The position numbers were made by a program, and so were the translations under genes. Positions 25,670 through 35,705 of a stretch of DNA of 64,000 bases are shown in pieces; the stretch's first letter is position 1, and every line of letters starts with the position of its first letter. The notes below the pieces were generated by a model, which saw only the letters and a list, made by a program, of their open reading frames with translations, searched no databases and had not been told where the DNA came from. The stretch comes from Ferrimonas senticii DSM 18821 (lineage in GTDB: Bacteria; Pseudomonadota; Gammaproteobacteria; Enterobacterales; Shewanellaceae). Location of the stretch: NCBI RefSeq assembly GCF_000422665.1, contig NZ_AUGM01000008.1, forward strand, positions 62,001 through 126,000, written 5' to 3'.

Positions 25670-27010
25670 TTAGGCGTTATCGACCGCGTGCACTTGATCG
25701 GCAATTCGCTGGGCCAATCCTTTAACATCGATGTCCGCTTCCGCTTCAACCATAACTCGGATCAACGGCTCAGTGCCGGATTTGCGCAGCAGCACGCGAC
25801 CTCGGCCAGCCATCTCCGCTTCCACTTCGGCTGCTACCGCCAACACCGACTCATCTTCCAGCGGCGCGGTTTTGCCAGAGAAACGGACATTGACCAACAC
25901 CTGCGGCAGCATAGTCAGATCCGCCAGCGCTTGCTCTAGAGTTTCACCACGAGCTTGCAACGCGTTTAATACCTGCAGCGCCGCGATAATGCCATCGCCG
26001 GTGCTGTGATGACGCAGTGACAACACGTGACCGGAGTTCTCGCCGCCTAACGACCAGTTATTGGCTTTGAGCAGTTCCACCACGTAGCGGTCGCCCACTT
26101 TGGAGCGGGCAAATGGGATATCCAAACGGCCCAGCGCCAACTCAAAGCCCAAGTTGGCCATCAGCGTGCCAACCACACCGCCCTGCAGTTCACCAGCCAA
26201 TTTAAAGTGGCGGGCAATCACATACAGGATCTGATCGCCATCGATCACCGCGCCGTCTTTGTTGACCATCATTACTCGGTCGCCATCGCCGTCGAAGGCG
26301 ATACCCAGATCAGCGCCAACTTCCAACACCTTTTCCACCAAACCGTCCATGTGGGTTGCACCACAGCGGTCATTGATGTTGATGCCGTTTGGCGCCGCAT
26401 TGATCACGGTGATTTGAGCACCCAACTCTTGGAACACGTTCGGCGCAATGTGGTAGGTAGCACCGTTGGCGCAGTCCAATACGATATGCATCCCCGCCAG
26501 GCTGGCGTCTTTAGCAAAGGTGCTTTTGCAAAATTCGATGTAACGACCGGCGGCATCATCAATGCGGCGCACTTTGCCCAGTTTGTCAGACGATACGCAG
26601 CCCATCGGCTTATCCAGTTCCGCTTCAATCGCCAACTCGTCTTCGTCGGTCAACTTAGTGCCAGTTTGACTGAAAAACTTAATGCCGTTGTCGTGGTACG
26701 GGTTATGCGAGGCACTGATCACTACGCCCGCATCGGCGCGGAAGGTTTGCGCCAGATAAGCAATCGCAGGGGTTGGCAGCGGACCGGTTAGCTGAACACC
26801 AACACCAGCGGCGCTGAAACCGGCTTCCATCGCCGATTCCAACATGTAACCAGAAATACGCGGATCTTTACCGATGATCACCTGACGGGTGCCAGTTTTC
26901 GCCATCACGGAGCCAGCGGCGTATGCCAAGCGCATGGCAAAGTCTGGGGTAATAGGGAATTGGCCAACCAGGCCACGGACACCATCGGTGCCGAAGTATT
27001 TACGAGACAT
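25670..27010 (-). CDS. glmM: Phosphoglucosamine mutase
   Basis: GlmM turns glucosamine 6-phosphate into glucosamine 1-phosphate, the entry to UDP-GlcNAc for peptidoglycan and LPS. The 446-residue protein has the canonical N-terminus [11 protein letters not shown], the phosphoserine loop ISASHNP (Ser101), the magnesium loop DGDGDR, GGENSGH and the phosphate-binding RKSGTEP near the end. The start and length are typical. In many gammaproteobacteria glmM follows folP and ftsH; here the upstream neighbour is an unrelated permease gene, so the operon has been broken. Confidence 0.97.
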   Translation of the reverse strand: MSRKYFGTDGVRGLVGQFPITPDFAMRLAYAAGSVMAKTGTRQVIIGKDPRISGYMLESAMEAGFSAAGVGVQLTGPLPTPAIAYLAQTFRADAGVVISASHNPYHDNGIKFFSQTGTKLTDEDELAIEAELDKPMGCVSSDKLGKVRRIDDAAGRYIEFCKSTFAKDASLAGMHIVLDCANGATYHIAPNVFQELGAQITVINAAPNGININDRCGATHMDGLVEKVLEVGADLGIAFDGDGDRVMMVNKDGAVIDGDQILYVIARHFKLAGELQGGVVGTLMANLGFELALGRLDIPFARSKVGDRYVVELLKANNWSLGGENSGHVLSLRHHSTGDGIIAALQVLNALQARGETLEQALADLTMLPQVLVNVRFSGKTAPLEDESVLAVAAEVEAEMAGRGRVLLRKSGTEPLIRVMVEAEADIDVKGLAQRIADQVHAVDNA

Positions 27011-27143
27011 AACGCTTCACTAAGATTGGTGCACCATCCGACTGGCGCACAACACCATGAAAAAAATTATCGGTATTGTGCCAGTTGTTACCAGCGAGTC
27101 CCAGTGCAGCCGTCATAAACAACGTTACTGGTTATTTACAAGG

Positions 27144-28880
27144 TCAAAAAGGAAACACTTTCGGCACTAACCACAGCACCACCGCGCTATAAAGCAACGA
27201 CAATGGTAAGCCCAGCCGCAGATAATCGCGTTTGCGATAGCCGCCTAGATTCATTACTAAAAGATGAGTTTGGTAACTAAAGGGGCTAATAAAGCTGGCA
27301 CTGGCGCCATAAGCCACTGCCATAATAAAGGGCATCGCACTGACACCGAAAGCATCTGCCAGCCCCAGCGCCAAGGGCAACACCAACGCCGCCGCGGCGT
27401 TATTGGTCATCAATTCGGTGGTCAGCAGCGCCAACAGGTAACAGCCGACAAATGCCGCCATCACCCCGCCATCGCTCAGCTGACTTTGCAGTTGCGTTGC
27501 CAACAGCGAAGCCAAACCGCTTTGCTGAAAGCCCTCGGCCAAGGTTAACGCCCCGGTGATAATCACCCACAGCTCAAACGGAAAACGCTGGCGGATGTCG
27601 TTACTGCCCAGTACCCCTGCGGCGACTAAGCCCACCAGCAACAGCGCCAACCCCAGATACAACGGTAACGCCCACAGTAAATTGCCCAGCAGCACCGCCG
27701 CAAAGCCACCAATCACCAAATACTCTTGCCACGGCACCAGATTACGACTGAGTTGGGTGCCGCCAATATGATAAAAGTGGCGGTTGAGCTGGCGCCGCTT
27801 CAGGTATTGCTCACCCACCGCCAGCACCAACACATCGCCCCCTTGCAGTTCGATGGTGCCAAGCTTGCCGGAGAGGCGTTCACCGCCGCGGCGCATCGCC
27901 ACCACAGCGGCATCAAATCGGGCCCGAAAATCCAACTCTTTTAAGGTCTTGCCAACGATATTCGAGGTCGGGCTAACCAGCACTTCATGTAGGTTCTGGC
28001 CAAGCAAACCATTGCTGCCAGCGAACAGCTCAAGGCCAGCAAAACGTTCCAATTCACCGAGTTTGTCGACCTCACCGCAAAACACCAGCTTGTCCGTTAC
28101 TTGCAGCACCAGATCCGGCGTCACTGGCGCAATCAATTGACCATTGCGCACCACTTCCGCCAGATACAGACCATCCAGCGCCCGCAGGCCATTTTGCATC
28201 ACGGTTTTGCCGATAAGCGGACTGTTTGGCTGCACCCGAGCATCAATAAAGTAGGGCTGCTCTTGGCTGCGCGCTGGTCGTCGGTCAGGAATGCCTCGTG
28301 ACAACAGCAGCAGCAAGCCCATCCCAGCAACCGCGGCGGCAATCCCCACCGGAAAGAAATCCAGCAATGCCAACGAACTGCGGCCCTGTTCGGTCAGCAC
28401 CGAATTAAGCACCAAGTGGGTTGAGGTGCCGACCAAGGTTAAGGTGCCGCCCAAAATCGCCGCATAAGAGAGCGGCAACAGCAGCCGTGATGGCAAATGT
28501 TCTAGCTGACGATTGACCATCCCCGCCAAGGTCGCCACCACCGCAGTGTTATTCAGCAGCGCTGAACTGAATACCGTGCTGGTGCCAAGACGTAACAAGG
28601 TGTGGTGATAATTGGGTCTAAACAGCTTGCTGCCTAAGCGCTGTAGCAAGCCGGTTTTCTCCAGCGCCGCCGACACCAACAACAGCAGCAACAAGGTGAT
28701 CACCGCCGGATTGGCCGCCAGTTGCGGCAGCCGCTCTGGCGCGACCACGCCGCTGACCGCCAACCCTAACGCCAAGGCGGCGAACAGCAGCTCTGGCCGC
28801 AGTTTGGTCAGCAGCAGCGCTGCCACCAAGGCGATGGCAGCACCGATCACTTGCCACTGGGCGAGGGTAAGCGCCAGCAT
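27144..28880 (-). CDS. SLC13-family anion permease with two TrkA-C domains
   Basis: This 578-residue permease has about ten membrane helices split by a cytoplasmic insert (about 200-370) with two TrkA-C (RCK-C) domains (FIDARVQPNSPLIGKTV and LHEVLVSPTSNIVGKTLKEL). Helix-loop motifs LLNNTAVVATLAGMV and MTNNAAAALVLPLAL are the SNT-type ion/substrate signatures of the divalent anion:sodium symporter family. The ATG overlaps the cysN stop (ATGA), so it belongs to the sulfate-activation operon and probably imports sulfate or thiosulfate. Substrate is inferred from context. Confidence 0.87.
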   Translation of the reverse strand: MLALTLAQWQVIGAAIALVAALLLTKLRPELLFAALALGLAVSGVVAPERLPQLAANPAVITLLLLLLVSAALEKTGLLQRLGSKLFRPNYHHTLLRLGTSTVFSSALLNNTAVVATLAGMVNRQLEHLPSRLLLPLSYAAILGGTLTLVGTSTHLVLNSVLTEQGRSSLALLDFFPVGIAAAVAGMGLLLLLSRGIPDRRPARSQEQPYFIDARVQPNSPLIGKTVMQNGLRALDGLYLAEVVRNGQLIAPVTPDLVLQVTDKLVFCGEVDKLGELERFAGLELFAGSNGLLGQNLHEVLVSPTSNIVGKTLKELDFRARFDAAVVAMRRGGERLSGKLGTIELQGGDVLVLAVGEQYLKRRQLNRHFYHIGGTQLSRNLVPWQEYLVIGGFAAVLLGNLLWALPLYLGLALLLVGLVAAGVLGSNDIRQRFPFELWVIITGALTLAEGFQQSGLASLLATQLQSQLSDGGVMAAFVGCYLLALLTTELMTNNAAAALVLPLALGLADAFGVSAMPFIMAVAYGASASFISPFSYQTHLLVMNLGGYRKRDYLRLGLPLSLLYSAVVLWLVPKVFPF

Positions 28881-30304
28881 CAGTCACCTTTGATCAAGGT
28901 GCGCAGATCCCGCGCCTGCCAATGGGGAAAGTGTTTGCGTACTAAGGCGTTAAGCTCAAGCTCGAACTGGCTAAATTGCGCCGGTTCGGTGTTGCTAACG
29001 GCACTGGCGCTGCGGATCATCCCCGCCGCCACCGTGGCATTAGAAAACTTATCCACCACAATAAAACTGCCGGTATGCGGCTGCTGATGATAGTTATCCA
29101 GCAACATGGCTTGACCAAAACGCAGCGACACCTCGGCGATCTCATTCAGCGCCATGCCATCGCTGACAAAGCGCTGCAATGTATTGACGTCGATCTGTTC
29201 AAGCACCTGATCCACCCAGACGCTGCCACTTTGGGTCGCCAGTTTAATGCCGTATTCGTGGCCAACTTGCAGTGGCTTGTCAGCCATCCACACTAGGGTC
29301 GCCTTGGCATGATCGGCGCTGCTAGCGTGATGTGCCGGAGTCACCAACAGCTCTCCACGGCTTAGGTCGATCTCATCCGCTAAAGTCACGGTAATGGCAT
29401 CCCCAGCCTGCGCACTTGGCAAATCGCCATCGAAGTTAACAATCCGCGCTACCGTGCTGGATCGGCCGGATGGCAGCGCTACCACAGTCTGTCCCACTTC
29501 AATCCGACCGGCACTGATGGTACCGGCATAGCCGCGAAACTCGCTGTTGGGGCGCGATACCAACTGCACCGGCAAACGAAACGCTTCACTAAGCTCGGTT
29601 TGCTTAAGTGGCACTGACTCCAAATAAGGCATCAACGGCTGGCCTTGATACCACGGCATCTGCGCTGAGGGCGTCACCACGTTATCGCCGGTCAACGCCG
29701 ATAACGGCAGATACTGCACCTCGGTAAGCCCAAGCTCGGTCGCCAGTTGCCGGTAATCGGCAACAATTTCATCAAACCGCGCTTGGCTGAAATCGACCAG
29801 ATCCATCTTGTTGACCGCCACCACCACCTGCTTGATCCCCAGCAGCGACACCAGATAAGAGTGCCGACGGGTCTGCACCTGCAAACCGGCGCGAGCATCA
29901 ATCAAGATAATCGCCAAGTCAGCGGTGCTGGCGCCGGTAACCATATTGCGGGTGTACTGCTCGTGACCTGGGGTATCGGCGATAATGAACTTGCGCTTAT
30001 CGGTGGCAAAGTAGCGATAAGCGACATCGATGGTGATCCCCTGCTCTCGCTCTGATTGCAGACCATCCACCAACAACGCCAAATCGATGGCTTCACCTTG
30101 GGTGCCCACCTTTTTACTGTCGGCGGCAATGCTCGCCAGCTGATCCTCAAAAATCATCTTAGAATCGTGCAGCAAGCGGCCAATCAAGGTACTTTTGCCA
30201 TCATCGACACTGCCGCAGGTAATAAACCGCAGCAGCTCCTTATCTTGGTGCTGTTGCAGATAGCCCAAAATATCCGTTTTCAATAACTGACTTTGCTTAA
30301 TCAT
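28880..30304 (-). CDS. cysN: Sulfate adenylyltransferase subunit 1 (GTPase)
   Basis: CysN is the GTPase partner that drives APS synthesis by CysD. The 474-residue protein has the G1 motif GSVDDGKS, G3 DTPGHEQ, G4 NKMD and translation-factor-like C-terminal barrels. The length is right for CysN without a fused CysC kinase, and no cysC is next to it. The upstream partner cysD is 582 bp away, with an unrelated small gene between, whereas the two are normally nearly contiguous. Confidence 0.97.
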   Translation of the reverse strand: MIKQSQLLKTDILGYLQQHQDKELLRFITCGSVDDGKSTLIGRLLHDSKMIFEDQLASIAADSKKVGTQGEAIDLALLVDGLQSEREQGITIDVAYRYFATDKRKFIIADTPGHEQYTRNMVTGASTADLAIILIDARAGLQVQTRRHSYLVSLLGIKQVVVAVNKMDLVDFSQARFDEIVADYRQLATELGLTEVQYLPLSALTGDNVVTPSAQMPWYQGQPLMPYLESVPLKQTELSEAFRLPVQLVSRPNSEFRGYAGTISAGRIEVGQTVVALPSGRSSTVARIVNFDGDLPSAQAGDAITVTLADEIDLSRGELLVTPAHHASSADHAKATLVWMADKPLQVGHEYGIKLATQSGSVWVDQVLEQIDVNTLQRFVSDGMALNEIAEVSLRFGQAMLLDNYHQQPHTGSFIVVDKFSNATVAAGMIRSASAVSNTEPAQFSQFELELNALVRKHFPHWQARDLRTLIKGD

Positions 30305-30388
30305 TGCTAATCCTTTGTTTAAGTAGCTATCGGTAATCAGTTCGCAGTTATCAGTCTTTAGTGATTAGTAAGAGCCGTTACCTCAGCC

Positions 30389-30736
30389 TTAACAATTGCG
30401 CTCGACGGCAATCATCAACGCACTGATCATTGAGGCCAACTGTCGACACTCATCGATCCAACTTTCGGCTCGCTTTGGATTTAAAAAGCCAACCTGTTTG
30501 CCGATATAAATCTGAGTTCTTGCTTCAGCCAGCGAAGCGCGAGCAATATCCAAAAAGCGCACTTTTTCCTTAGCAGACTGGCGCGCCATCCCTTCGGCGA
30601 TATTGCTCGGCACCGATAAGCCCGAACGCGTTAACTGATCTCGAAAACCGAAATCGCGCAGCTGGTTTGTTTCTTGGTACAACTCGCAGGACAAACGACA
30701 AGCGCGTTGCCAGATCTCTAACTTTTCCAATTCCAT
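30389..30736 (-). CDS. Four-helix-bundle (23S rRNA intervening sequence-type) protein
   Basis: This 115-residue protein has the family signature: LEIWQRACRLSCELYQ, then FGFRDQLTRSGLSVPSNIAEGMAR, then FLDIARASLAEARTQIYIG. Proteins of this family are found in rRNA intervening sequences and as stand-alone genes; the function is unknown, though relatives are accessory proteins of retroelements. I choose ATG 30736 (AAAGGCGAAA upstream). It interrupts the cysD-cysN pair and is flanked by sequences resembling an intergenic repeat at 41827-41945, suggesting that the gene arrived with a mobile repeat. Confidence 0.85.
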   Translation of the reverse strand: MELEKLEIWQRACRLSCELYQETNQLRDFGFRDQLTRSGLSVPSNIAEGMARQSAKEKVRFLDIARASLAEARTQIYIGKQVGFLNPKRAESWIDECRQLASMISALMIAVERNC

Positions 30737-30886
30737 TTTCGCCTTTATGTCTAATAGAGGTTTCAGTTCCACTAACACCTAAATGCTGAAATTTGGCTCT
30801 TGAAAGTTTGCAGCTTGAGCAGTAACGGATGCGACCACCGCCAACCAACTAAAAACTAACCACTATCGACTGCTGTTAACTGGCTG

Positions 30887-31813
30887 TTAGAAATACCCCT
30901 CTACTTTTTTCTTCTCCATTGAACCGGCGCTGTCGTGGTCAATCACCCGCCCTTGGCGTTCGGAGGTTTTGGTTAGCAGCATCTCTTGAATCACTTCCGG
31001 CAAGGTGGTGGCTTCGGAGCGCACCGCGCCGGTCAGTGGGTAGCAGCCAAGAGTGCGAAAGCGCACCATCTCCAATTGTGGGGTTTCCCCGGCAGCCAGC
31101 GGCATCCGGTCGTCATCGACCATGATCAAAGTGCCGTCGCGTTCAACCACCGGCCGCGGCTGCGCCAGATACAGTTCAGGGATCTCGATATTTTCTAAAT
31201 AGATGTATTGCCAGATGTCGAGCTCGGTCCAATTCGACAAGGGGAACACACGGATCGACTCACCGGGGTGGGTGCGGCCATTGAACAGTTGCCACAGCTC
31301 AGGGCGCTGGTTTTTCGGATCCCAGCGATGGTGTTTATCGCGGAAGGAGTACACCCGCTCTTTGGCGCGGGATTTCTCCTCATCACGGCGGGCGCCGCCA
31401 AAAGCGGCGTCGAATTGGTATTTATCCAGCGCCTGTTTGAGCGCTTGGGTTTTCATGATGTCGGTGTGCAGCGCGCTGCCGTGCTCGAATGGGCCGATGC
31501 CGCGGGCGATGCCCTCTTGGTTTTGATGCACCAGCAGTTCAAAGCCGTGCTGTTTGGCCATCCGATCGCGAAATTCGATCATCTCGCGAAACTTCCAGGT
31601 GGTATCGACATGCAGCAGCGGGAACGGAATGGTGCCGGGGTAAAACGCCTTGCGCGCCAGATGCAGCAGCACCGATGAGTCCTTGCCGACCGAGTAGAGC
31701 ATCACCGGATTTTCAAACTCCGCCACCACTTCACGCATGATGTAGATCGCCTCCGCTTCCAGTCGCTGCAAGTGGGTGCGACGGTCAGCGGCAATCGCTG
31801 GTTTTGACGACAT
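30887..31813 (-). CDS. cysD: Sulfate adenylyltransferase subunit 2
   Basis: CysD catalyses APS formation from ATP and sulfate. The 308-residue protein carries the PP-loop [24 protein letters not shown], the [17 protein letters not shown] motif and the C-terminal [24 protein letters not shown] signature in shorter blocks, all standard. The start is ATG 31813. It heads the cysD / four-helix / cysN / permease run on the minus strand. Confidence 0.97.
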   Translation of the reverse strand: MSSKPAIAADRRTHLQRLEAEAIYIMREVVAEFENPVMLYSVGKDSSVLLHLARKAFYPGTIPFPLLHVDTTWKFREMIEFRDRMAKQHGFELLVHQNQEGIARGIGPFEHGSALHTDIMKTQALKQALDKYQFDAAFGGARRDEEKSRAKERVYSFRDKHHRWDPKNQRPELWQLFNGRTHPGESIRVFPLSNWTELDIWQYIYLENIEIPELYLAQPRPVVERDGTLIMVDDDRMPLAAGETPQLEMVRFRTLGCYPLTGAVRSEATTLPEVIQEMLLTKTSERQGRVIDHDSAGSMEKKKVEGYF

Positions 31814-31940
31814 CGGTACCTCGTTCCTTAAGAGTCAATGTGACCGCATTATTGCTTATAAGAAACGGGCTATTAATTCAGTTAAGGAATAAGTAAGGCG
31901 CTTTGATGTGGTTGCTGCCTAGTGAAAAACAGCAACAAAA

Positions 31941-31961
31941 AAGGCGCCACAAGGGCACCTT
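31941..31961 (-). terminator. Terminator of fabV
   Basis: An 8-bp stem (AAGGCGCC with GGCACCTT, one wobble) and a T6 run on the minus strand, 18 bp after the fabV stop. Confidence 0.7.
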
Positions 31962-31979
31962 TCGTAAGACTAACAAGAG

Positions 31980-33179
31980 TTAGTCCAGAGTAATTACATC
32001 GAACTCAACTTCTGGGTTAACGTCCGCGTCGTAATCAACGCCATCCAGACCAAAGCCAAACAGGCTCATAAACTCCTGCTTGTATTGCAGGTAATCGGTC
32101 TCTTGCGCCAAATTCTCGTTGGTCAGTTGTGGCCACAACGCTTTGCAGTGATCTTGAATGTCATCGCGCAGTTCCCAATCGTCCAAACGCAGACGGTTGT
32201 CGGCATCGGTTGGGATCTCGCCGCCGTGGTACAAACGAGTGCTCAGCATTCGCCAGATCTGCTCGATACAGCCTTCGTGAACGCCCTCTTCACGCATCTT
32301 CTTAAACACCATTGCGATGTACAGTGGCATCACTGGAATGGCCGAAGAAGCCTGAGTGATCACGCTCTTCAGTACCGCCACGTTGGCGCCACCGCCGATT
32401 GCAGCCAGTTTGCTGTTCAGGGCAGTAGAGGCGCGATCCAAGTCTTTTTTAGCTTCGCCCAGCGCGCCATCCCAGTAGATTGGCCAGGTGATTTCGGTAC
32501 CGATGTAACTGTAAGCCACGGTGCGACAACCGTCTGCCAGCACGCCAGCGTCGGCCAGCGCGTTGATCCACAGTTCCCAATCCTGACCGCCCATTACGGT
32601 AACGGTGTTCGCTACTTCTTCGCCGGTGGCAGGTTCAATAGATGCTTCAAACAGCTGATCCTTGTTGGTATCAACCGCAGTCGCAGTGTAGGTCTGGCCC
32701 ATTGGTTTCAGGCAAGAACGCACCAGCTCACCGGTTTCTGGCAGCTTGCGCACTGGCGAGGCCAGTGAGTACACCACCATGTCGATCTGACCCAAGTCTT
32801 GCTTGATCAGCTCAATCACTTGCTCTTTGGCAGCGTGAGAGAAGGCATCGCCATTGATGCTCTTGGCGTACAGGCCAGCGTCTTTGGCGGCAGCGTCGAA
32901 CGCGGCGCTGTTGTACCAACCGGCAGTGCCCGGCTTACGCTCGGTGCCTGGCTTTTCAAAGAACACACCGATGGTGGCTGCATCAGAACCGAAGGCCGCC
33001 GAGATCCGCGACGCCAAGCCGTAGCCGCTGGAAGAGCCAACCACCAACACCCGCTTCGGGCCATTGGTCAGTTTTGGCTGAGACTTAACGAAAGCGATCT
33101 GATCCTGCACGTTCTTCTCACAACCGGTTGGGTGAGTGGTGGTGCAGATAAAACCGCGGATCTTTGGCGTGATAATCAT
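31980..33179 (-). CDS. fabV: Trans-2-enoyl-[ACP] reductase, FabV type
   Basis: FabV reduces enoyl-ACP in fatty acid elongation and is a triclosan-tolerant alternative to FabI. The 399-residue protein opens [20 protein letters not shown], has the NADH-binding [15 protein letters not shown], and the active-site Y-x8-K ([10 protein letters not shown], preceded by [11 protein letters not shown]). The start at 33179 matches the family N-terminus; the open frame upstream is not coding-like. It diverges from the DUF2325 gene across a 233-bp region that holds a Fur-like box. Confidence 0.95.
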   Translation of the reverse strand: MIITPKIRGFICTTTHPTGCEKNVQDQIAFVKSQPKLTNGPKRVLVVGSSSGYGLASRISAAFGSDAATIGVFFEKPGTERKPGTAGWYNSAAFDAAAKDAGLYAKSINGDAFSHAAKEQVIELIKQDLGQIDMVVYSLASPVRKLPETGELVRSCLKPMGQTYTATAVDTNKDQLFEASIEPATGEEVANTVTVMGGQDWELWINALADAGVLADGCRTVAYSYIGTEITWPIYWDGALGEAKKDLDRASTALNSKLAAIGGGANVAVLKSVITQASSAIPVMPLYIAMVFKKMREEGVHEGCIEQIWRMLSTRLYHGGEIPTDADNRLRLDDWELRDDIQDHCKALWPQLTNENLAQETDYLQYKQEFMSLFGFGLDGVDYDADVNPEVEFDVITLD

Positions 33180-33333
33180 ATCGAATCCCTGAGGCAGCGC
33201 GGCGAACGCAAAGGTTGTGCCAGCGCAAGTAAATAAATTGGCGCAAAGGTTAACGTAAAGCGCCCTAGCGACAAAGTCGAGATGCGCTGATCCGACCATA
33301 GATGTCGATAAACAGCACAGAATCTGCCCACCA

Positions 33334-33352
33334 AATGATAATGGTTATCATT
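33334..33352. promoter_or_regulatory. Fur-like box between fabV and the DUF2325 gene
   Basis: AATGATAA and TTATCATT are separated by TGG, a perfect 8-bp inverted repeat that fits the Fur consensus (GATAATGATWATCATTATC) at most positions. It lies 61 bp upstream of the chosen DUF2325 start and 155 bp upstream of fabV, so it more likely controls the former. Confidence 0.7.
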
Positions 33353-33412
33353 GACATTAATTAAAGCGCTCTTACACTTAAGTTCCATGCCGATCTGTTG
33401 AGACCCGACACC

Positions 33413-34714
33413 ATGTGCCTTGCCCACCCTGCCACCACTGCCAGCACTGCCAGCACTGCCAGCAACCCAGTTGCGGTTGATGCCATATCAATGCCACTGG
33501 CGACCTGCCAAGGCTCAACCACCCGCTTGCGCCGTAAACTGTGGGAACTTGAAGGGCGAATGCACTGTCCGGTGATCGGCACCTGTTTAACCAATATCGA
33601 ACTGCGCAATCTGGCCAACAAGCACGGCAACGGCCATGGCAAGGGCCGCAGCGATTATTGGTTGCACACCTTTTTCGTCACCAACTGTCAGCACAAAAAT
33701 CCGCTGGCACTGGCCACCTTTAAGTTTTTAGAGCGCAAATACAGCGCCACCGTACGCCAATTTGCCAGTGCCAAGTCCAGCGAGGATCTGCGCCAGTTGT
33801 GGCAACAAGCGCTGGATCGCGGTGAAACCGCAGCGGCGCTGTGGGCCACCGTCAGTCACGGCCAATGCAACGAGCAACTGCAAGAACAGGCGTACGAAAC
33901 CATCCACATGTTGTCGCACCAAATTGGCGCCGGTCAGCAGGCGGATCTGAAACGGCTGGTGATCGCCGAAGCAGAATTAAAGCAGCTCAAAACCGAGTCA
34001 CAACAACAGCACAAGAAACTGCAGCAACAACTGCTGGATAAAGATCAGCAGCTGCAAGCGCTTAAAACTCAGCTGGAACAGTTGCAGCTGGCCAATCTGC
34101 AATTGCAGCAAGCCCCACAAGTCGAATGCGATGAGATCGAGCCCTTGCGCCAGCAAAACCAGCAGTTGCAGCAACGCTTTGAAGACAGTCAAAGTGCCCT
34201 GCAACGCACCGCCGAGCAGCGCGACCACTGGCAGATGACCGCCCTAACCCACCAGCGCAAACTGGATAAAATCCGCGCTCAGCACGACCAAGATATGCGC
34301 ACCCTCGAAGCGGCCTTTGGCACCCGTGCCAGCGCCAGCGGCTGCAGCGATTGTGGCAGCGCCGATTGCACCAGCTGTCCAGATCTATGCACCAATAAAG
34401 TGTTGTTGGTCGGTGGCTTACACCGAATGGTTGAGCAATACCGAGCAGTAGTAGAACGCAGCAATGGTCAGTTCAGCCACCACGACGGTGGCAAAGAGGA
34501 CAGTCGCGCTCGCTTAGAATCGATGTTAGCGGCGGCGGATGTGATCATCTGCGCAGTGGATTGTGTCAGCCACGACGCCTACTACAAGCTCAAGCGCTTC
34601 TGTAAACAGCAGAACAAACGCCACATCTTTATGGAATCTTCCAGCCTGTCGAGCTTCGCCAGCACCGTGAATACCTTGGCGGTCAAATTAGAGCAAGAGA
34701 GCAGCGCGGCTTGA
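33413..34714 (+). CDS. DUF2325 protein with long coiled coil
   Basis: This 433-residue protein has three parts. A Ser/Thr/Ala-rich leader is followed by a conserved block (RRKLWELEGRMHCPVIGTCL and HTFFVTNCQHKNPLA), then a Gln-rich coiled coil at about 165-300, and a C-terminal DUF2325 domain (KVLLVGGLHRMVEQYRAVVE, VDCVSHDAYYKLKRFC) with a Cys cluster (CSDCGSADCTSCPDLC) that could bind metal. The function of the family is unknown. The Fur-like box upstream and the cysteines suggest an iron-related role. The start is ambiguous: ATG 33413 is used, ATG 33491 is also plausible and would drop a short TACTGCCAGC-type DNA repeat. Confidence 0.75.
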   Translation: MCLAHPATTASTASTASNPVAVDAISMPLATCQGSTTRLRRKLWELEGRMHCPVIGTCLTNIELRNLANKHGNGHGKGRSDYWLHTFFVTNCQHKNPLALATFKFLERKYSATVRQFASAKSSEDLRQLWQQALDRGETAAALWATVSHGQCNEQLQEQAYETIHMLSHQIGAGQQADLKRLVIAEAELKQLKTESQQQHKKLQQQLLDKDQQLQALKTQLEQLQLANLQLQQAPQVECDEIEPLRQQNQQLQQRFEDSQSALQRTAEQRDHWQMTALTHQRKLDKIRAQHDQDMRTLEAAFGTRASASGCSDCGSADCTSCPDLCTNKVLLVGGLHRMVEQYRAVVERSNGQFSHHDGGKEDSRARLESMLAAADVIICAVDCVSHDAYYKLKRFCKQQNKRHIFMESSSLSSFASTVNTLAVKLEQESSAA

Positions 34715-35091
34715 GCGCTATTCCGCGAACGTGTTCACGGGATTGTTGTTATCGCAGGTTGCGCCAACTGTCTGGGGATCTGCTCTTACTACTCACTGCG
34801 AACTAATCGCTACCTAGATTGAACCACTGACGGTTGCGCCAACGGGCTTTGGCCGACTCGCGGCGCTGAGTGGTGTGCTGCGCATTGAGGCCGAAGGCCA
34901 TGGATGGCCGAAGTGCGCTGCTAAGCCAAGGATGGCGCATCAGCGCAGTGCCGAAAGAAGCAGCACAAGGAGCGAAGGGTTTTCGCCGTGTTGGAGGCTT
35001 TTGGGATTGAAAAGGGTGAAACCCTTTCCCGCCGGAGGCTAGCAGTATCTGGTAGCCGAGGAGGTGTCCTCGGAACCGCTAAAGCTTTAGC
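34715..35091. other. Intergenic region with interspersed repeats
   Basis: No gene is seen. It holds one copy of a dispersed repeat (34832-34904), a second GGTTGCGCCAAC at about 34758, and a hairpin-rich stretch (about 35005-35045, GGGTGAAACCC and CGCCGGAGG) resembling 39281-39340 in inverse orientation. Confidence 0.5.
34832..34904 (+). repeat. Interspersed intergenic repeat, copy 1
   Basis: It shares with 38861-38934 the blocks GGTTGCGCCAAC, GACTCGCGGCGCT and GGTGTGCTGCGCATTGAGG in the same order and spacing, with a few substitutions. Both copies are in noncoding DNA. Confidence 0.75.
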
Positions 35092-35589
35092 TCACACTTT
35101 CAAGCGATTACGCACGTCACGGCTGTCACGGATCAGCTCATCACCAGCGTGGTATTGGGATTTGGCTAGACGGTCGTACAACAGCACATTAACGGTAGCG
35201 GCCAGATTCAAACAGGCAGCGGTGGGGATATACACCACCGCGTCAGCGGCGCTCACCAATGGTTGCGGCAAGCTGCCATCTTCTGGGCCAAACAGATAGA
35301 TAGCCTGCTCGGGATGAACAAACTCTGGCAGCGGTTGAGCCCCCTCTACCAGCTCCACCGCCACCACTTTGGTGCCGGCCGGCAGTTCAGCACAGAGATC
35401 ATCAATATTGGTCAGTGGAATATCGTTGCTGGCATCGTGGGTGTCGGTGTAAAACGGCGCGGCGCGATCGTAACGGCTGCCGTTGTAGCGCACCTCGGCC
35501 ACACCAAAACAACCAGCGGCACGCATGACGGCGCCGACGTTGGTTGGGCTTTTCGGGTTGGTTAAACCAATGATGGCAACAGCGGTCAT
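35092..35589 (-). CDS. SpoU/TrmH-type RNA methyltransferase
   Basis: This 165-residue SPOUT methyltransferase has the three knot motifs: NVGAVMRAAGCFG, YLFGPEDGSL and LNLAATVNVLLYDRL. The short length means it lacks an extra RNA-binding domain, unlike RlmB or TrmH proper. It methylates a tRNA or rRNA ribose, with the site not predictable here. The start at ATG 35589 has AAAGAGAA upstream; the open frame above it is not coding-like. Confidence 0.85.
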   Translation of the reverse strand: MTAVAIIGLTNPKSPTNVGAVMRAAGCFGVAEVRYNGSRYDRAAPFYTDTHDASNDIPLTNIDDLCAELPAGTKVVAVELVEGAQPLPEFVHPEQAIYLFGPEDGSLPQPLVSAADAVVYIPTAACLNLAATVNVLLYDRLAKSQYHAGDELIRDSRDVRNRLKV

Positions 35590-35649
35590 CGCATTCTCTT
35601 TGAAGTTAAAAATTAGAGCGGCAAGTGTACGGATCTGCCACCAAAAAGA

Positions 35650-35679
35650 AACGGCCGAGAGCAATTGCCCTCGGCCGTT
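35650..35679 (-). terminator. Terminator of the codB-codA operon
   Basis: A 10-bp perfect stem (AACGGCCGAG with CTCGGCCGTT) followed on the minus strand by TCTTTTT, 26 bp after the codA stop. Confidence 0.8.
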
Positions 35680-35705
35680 ATCATTTCACCCAATCAACAG
35701 CCGTC

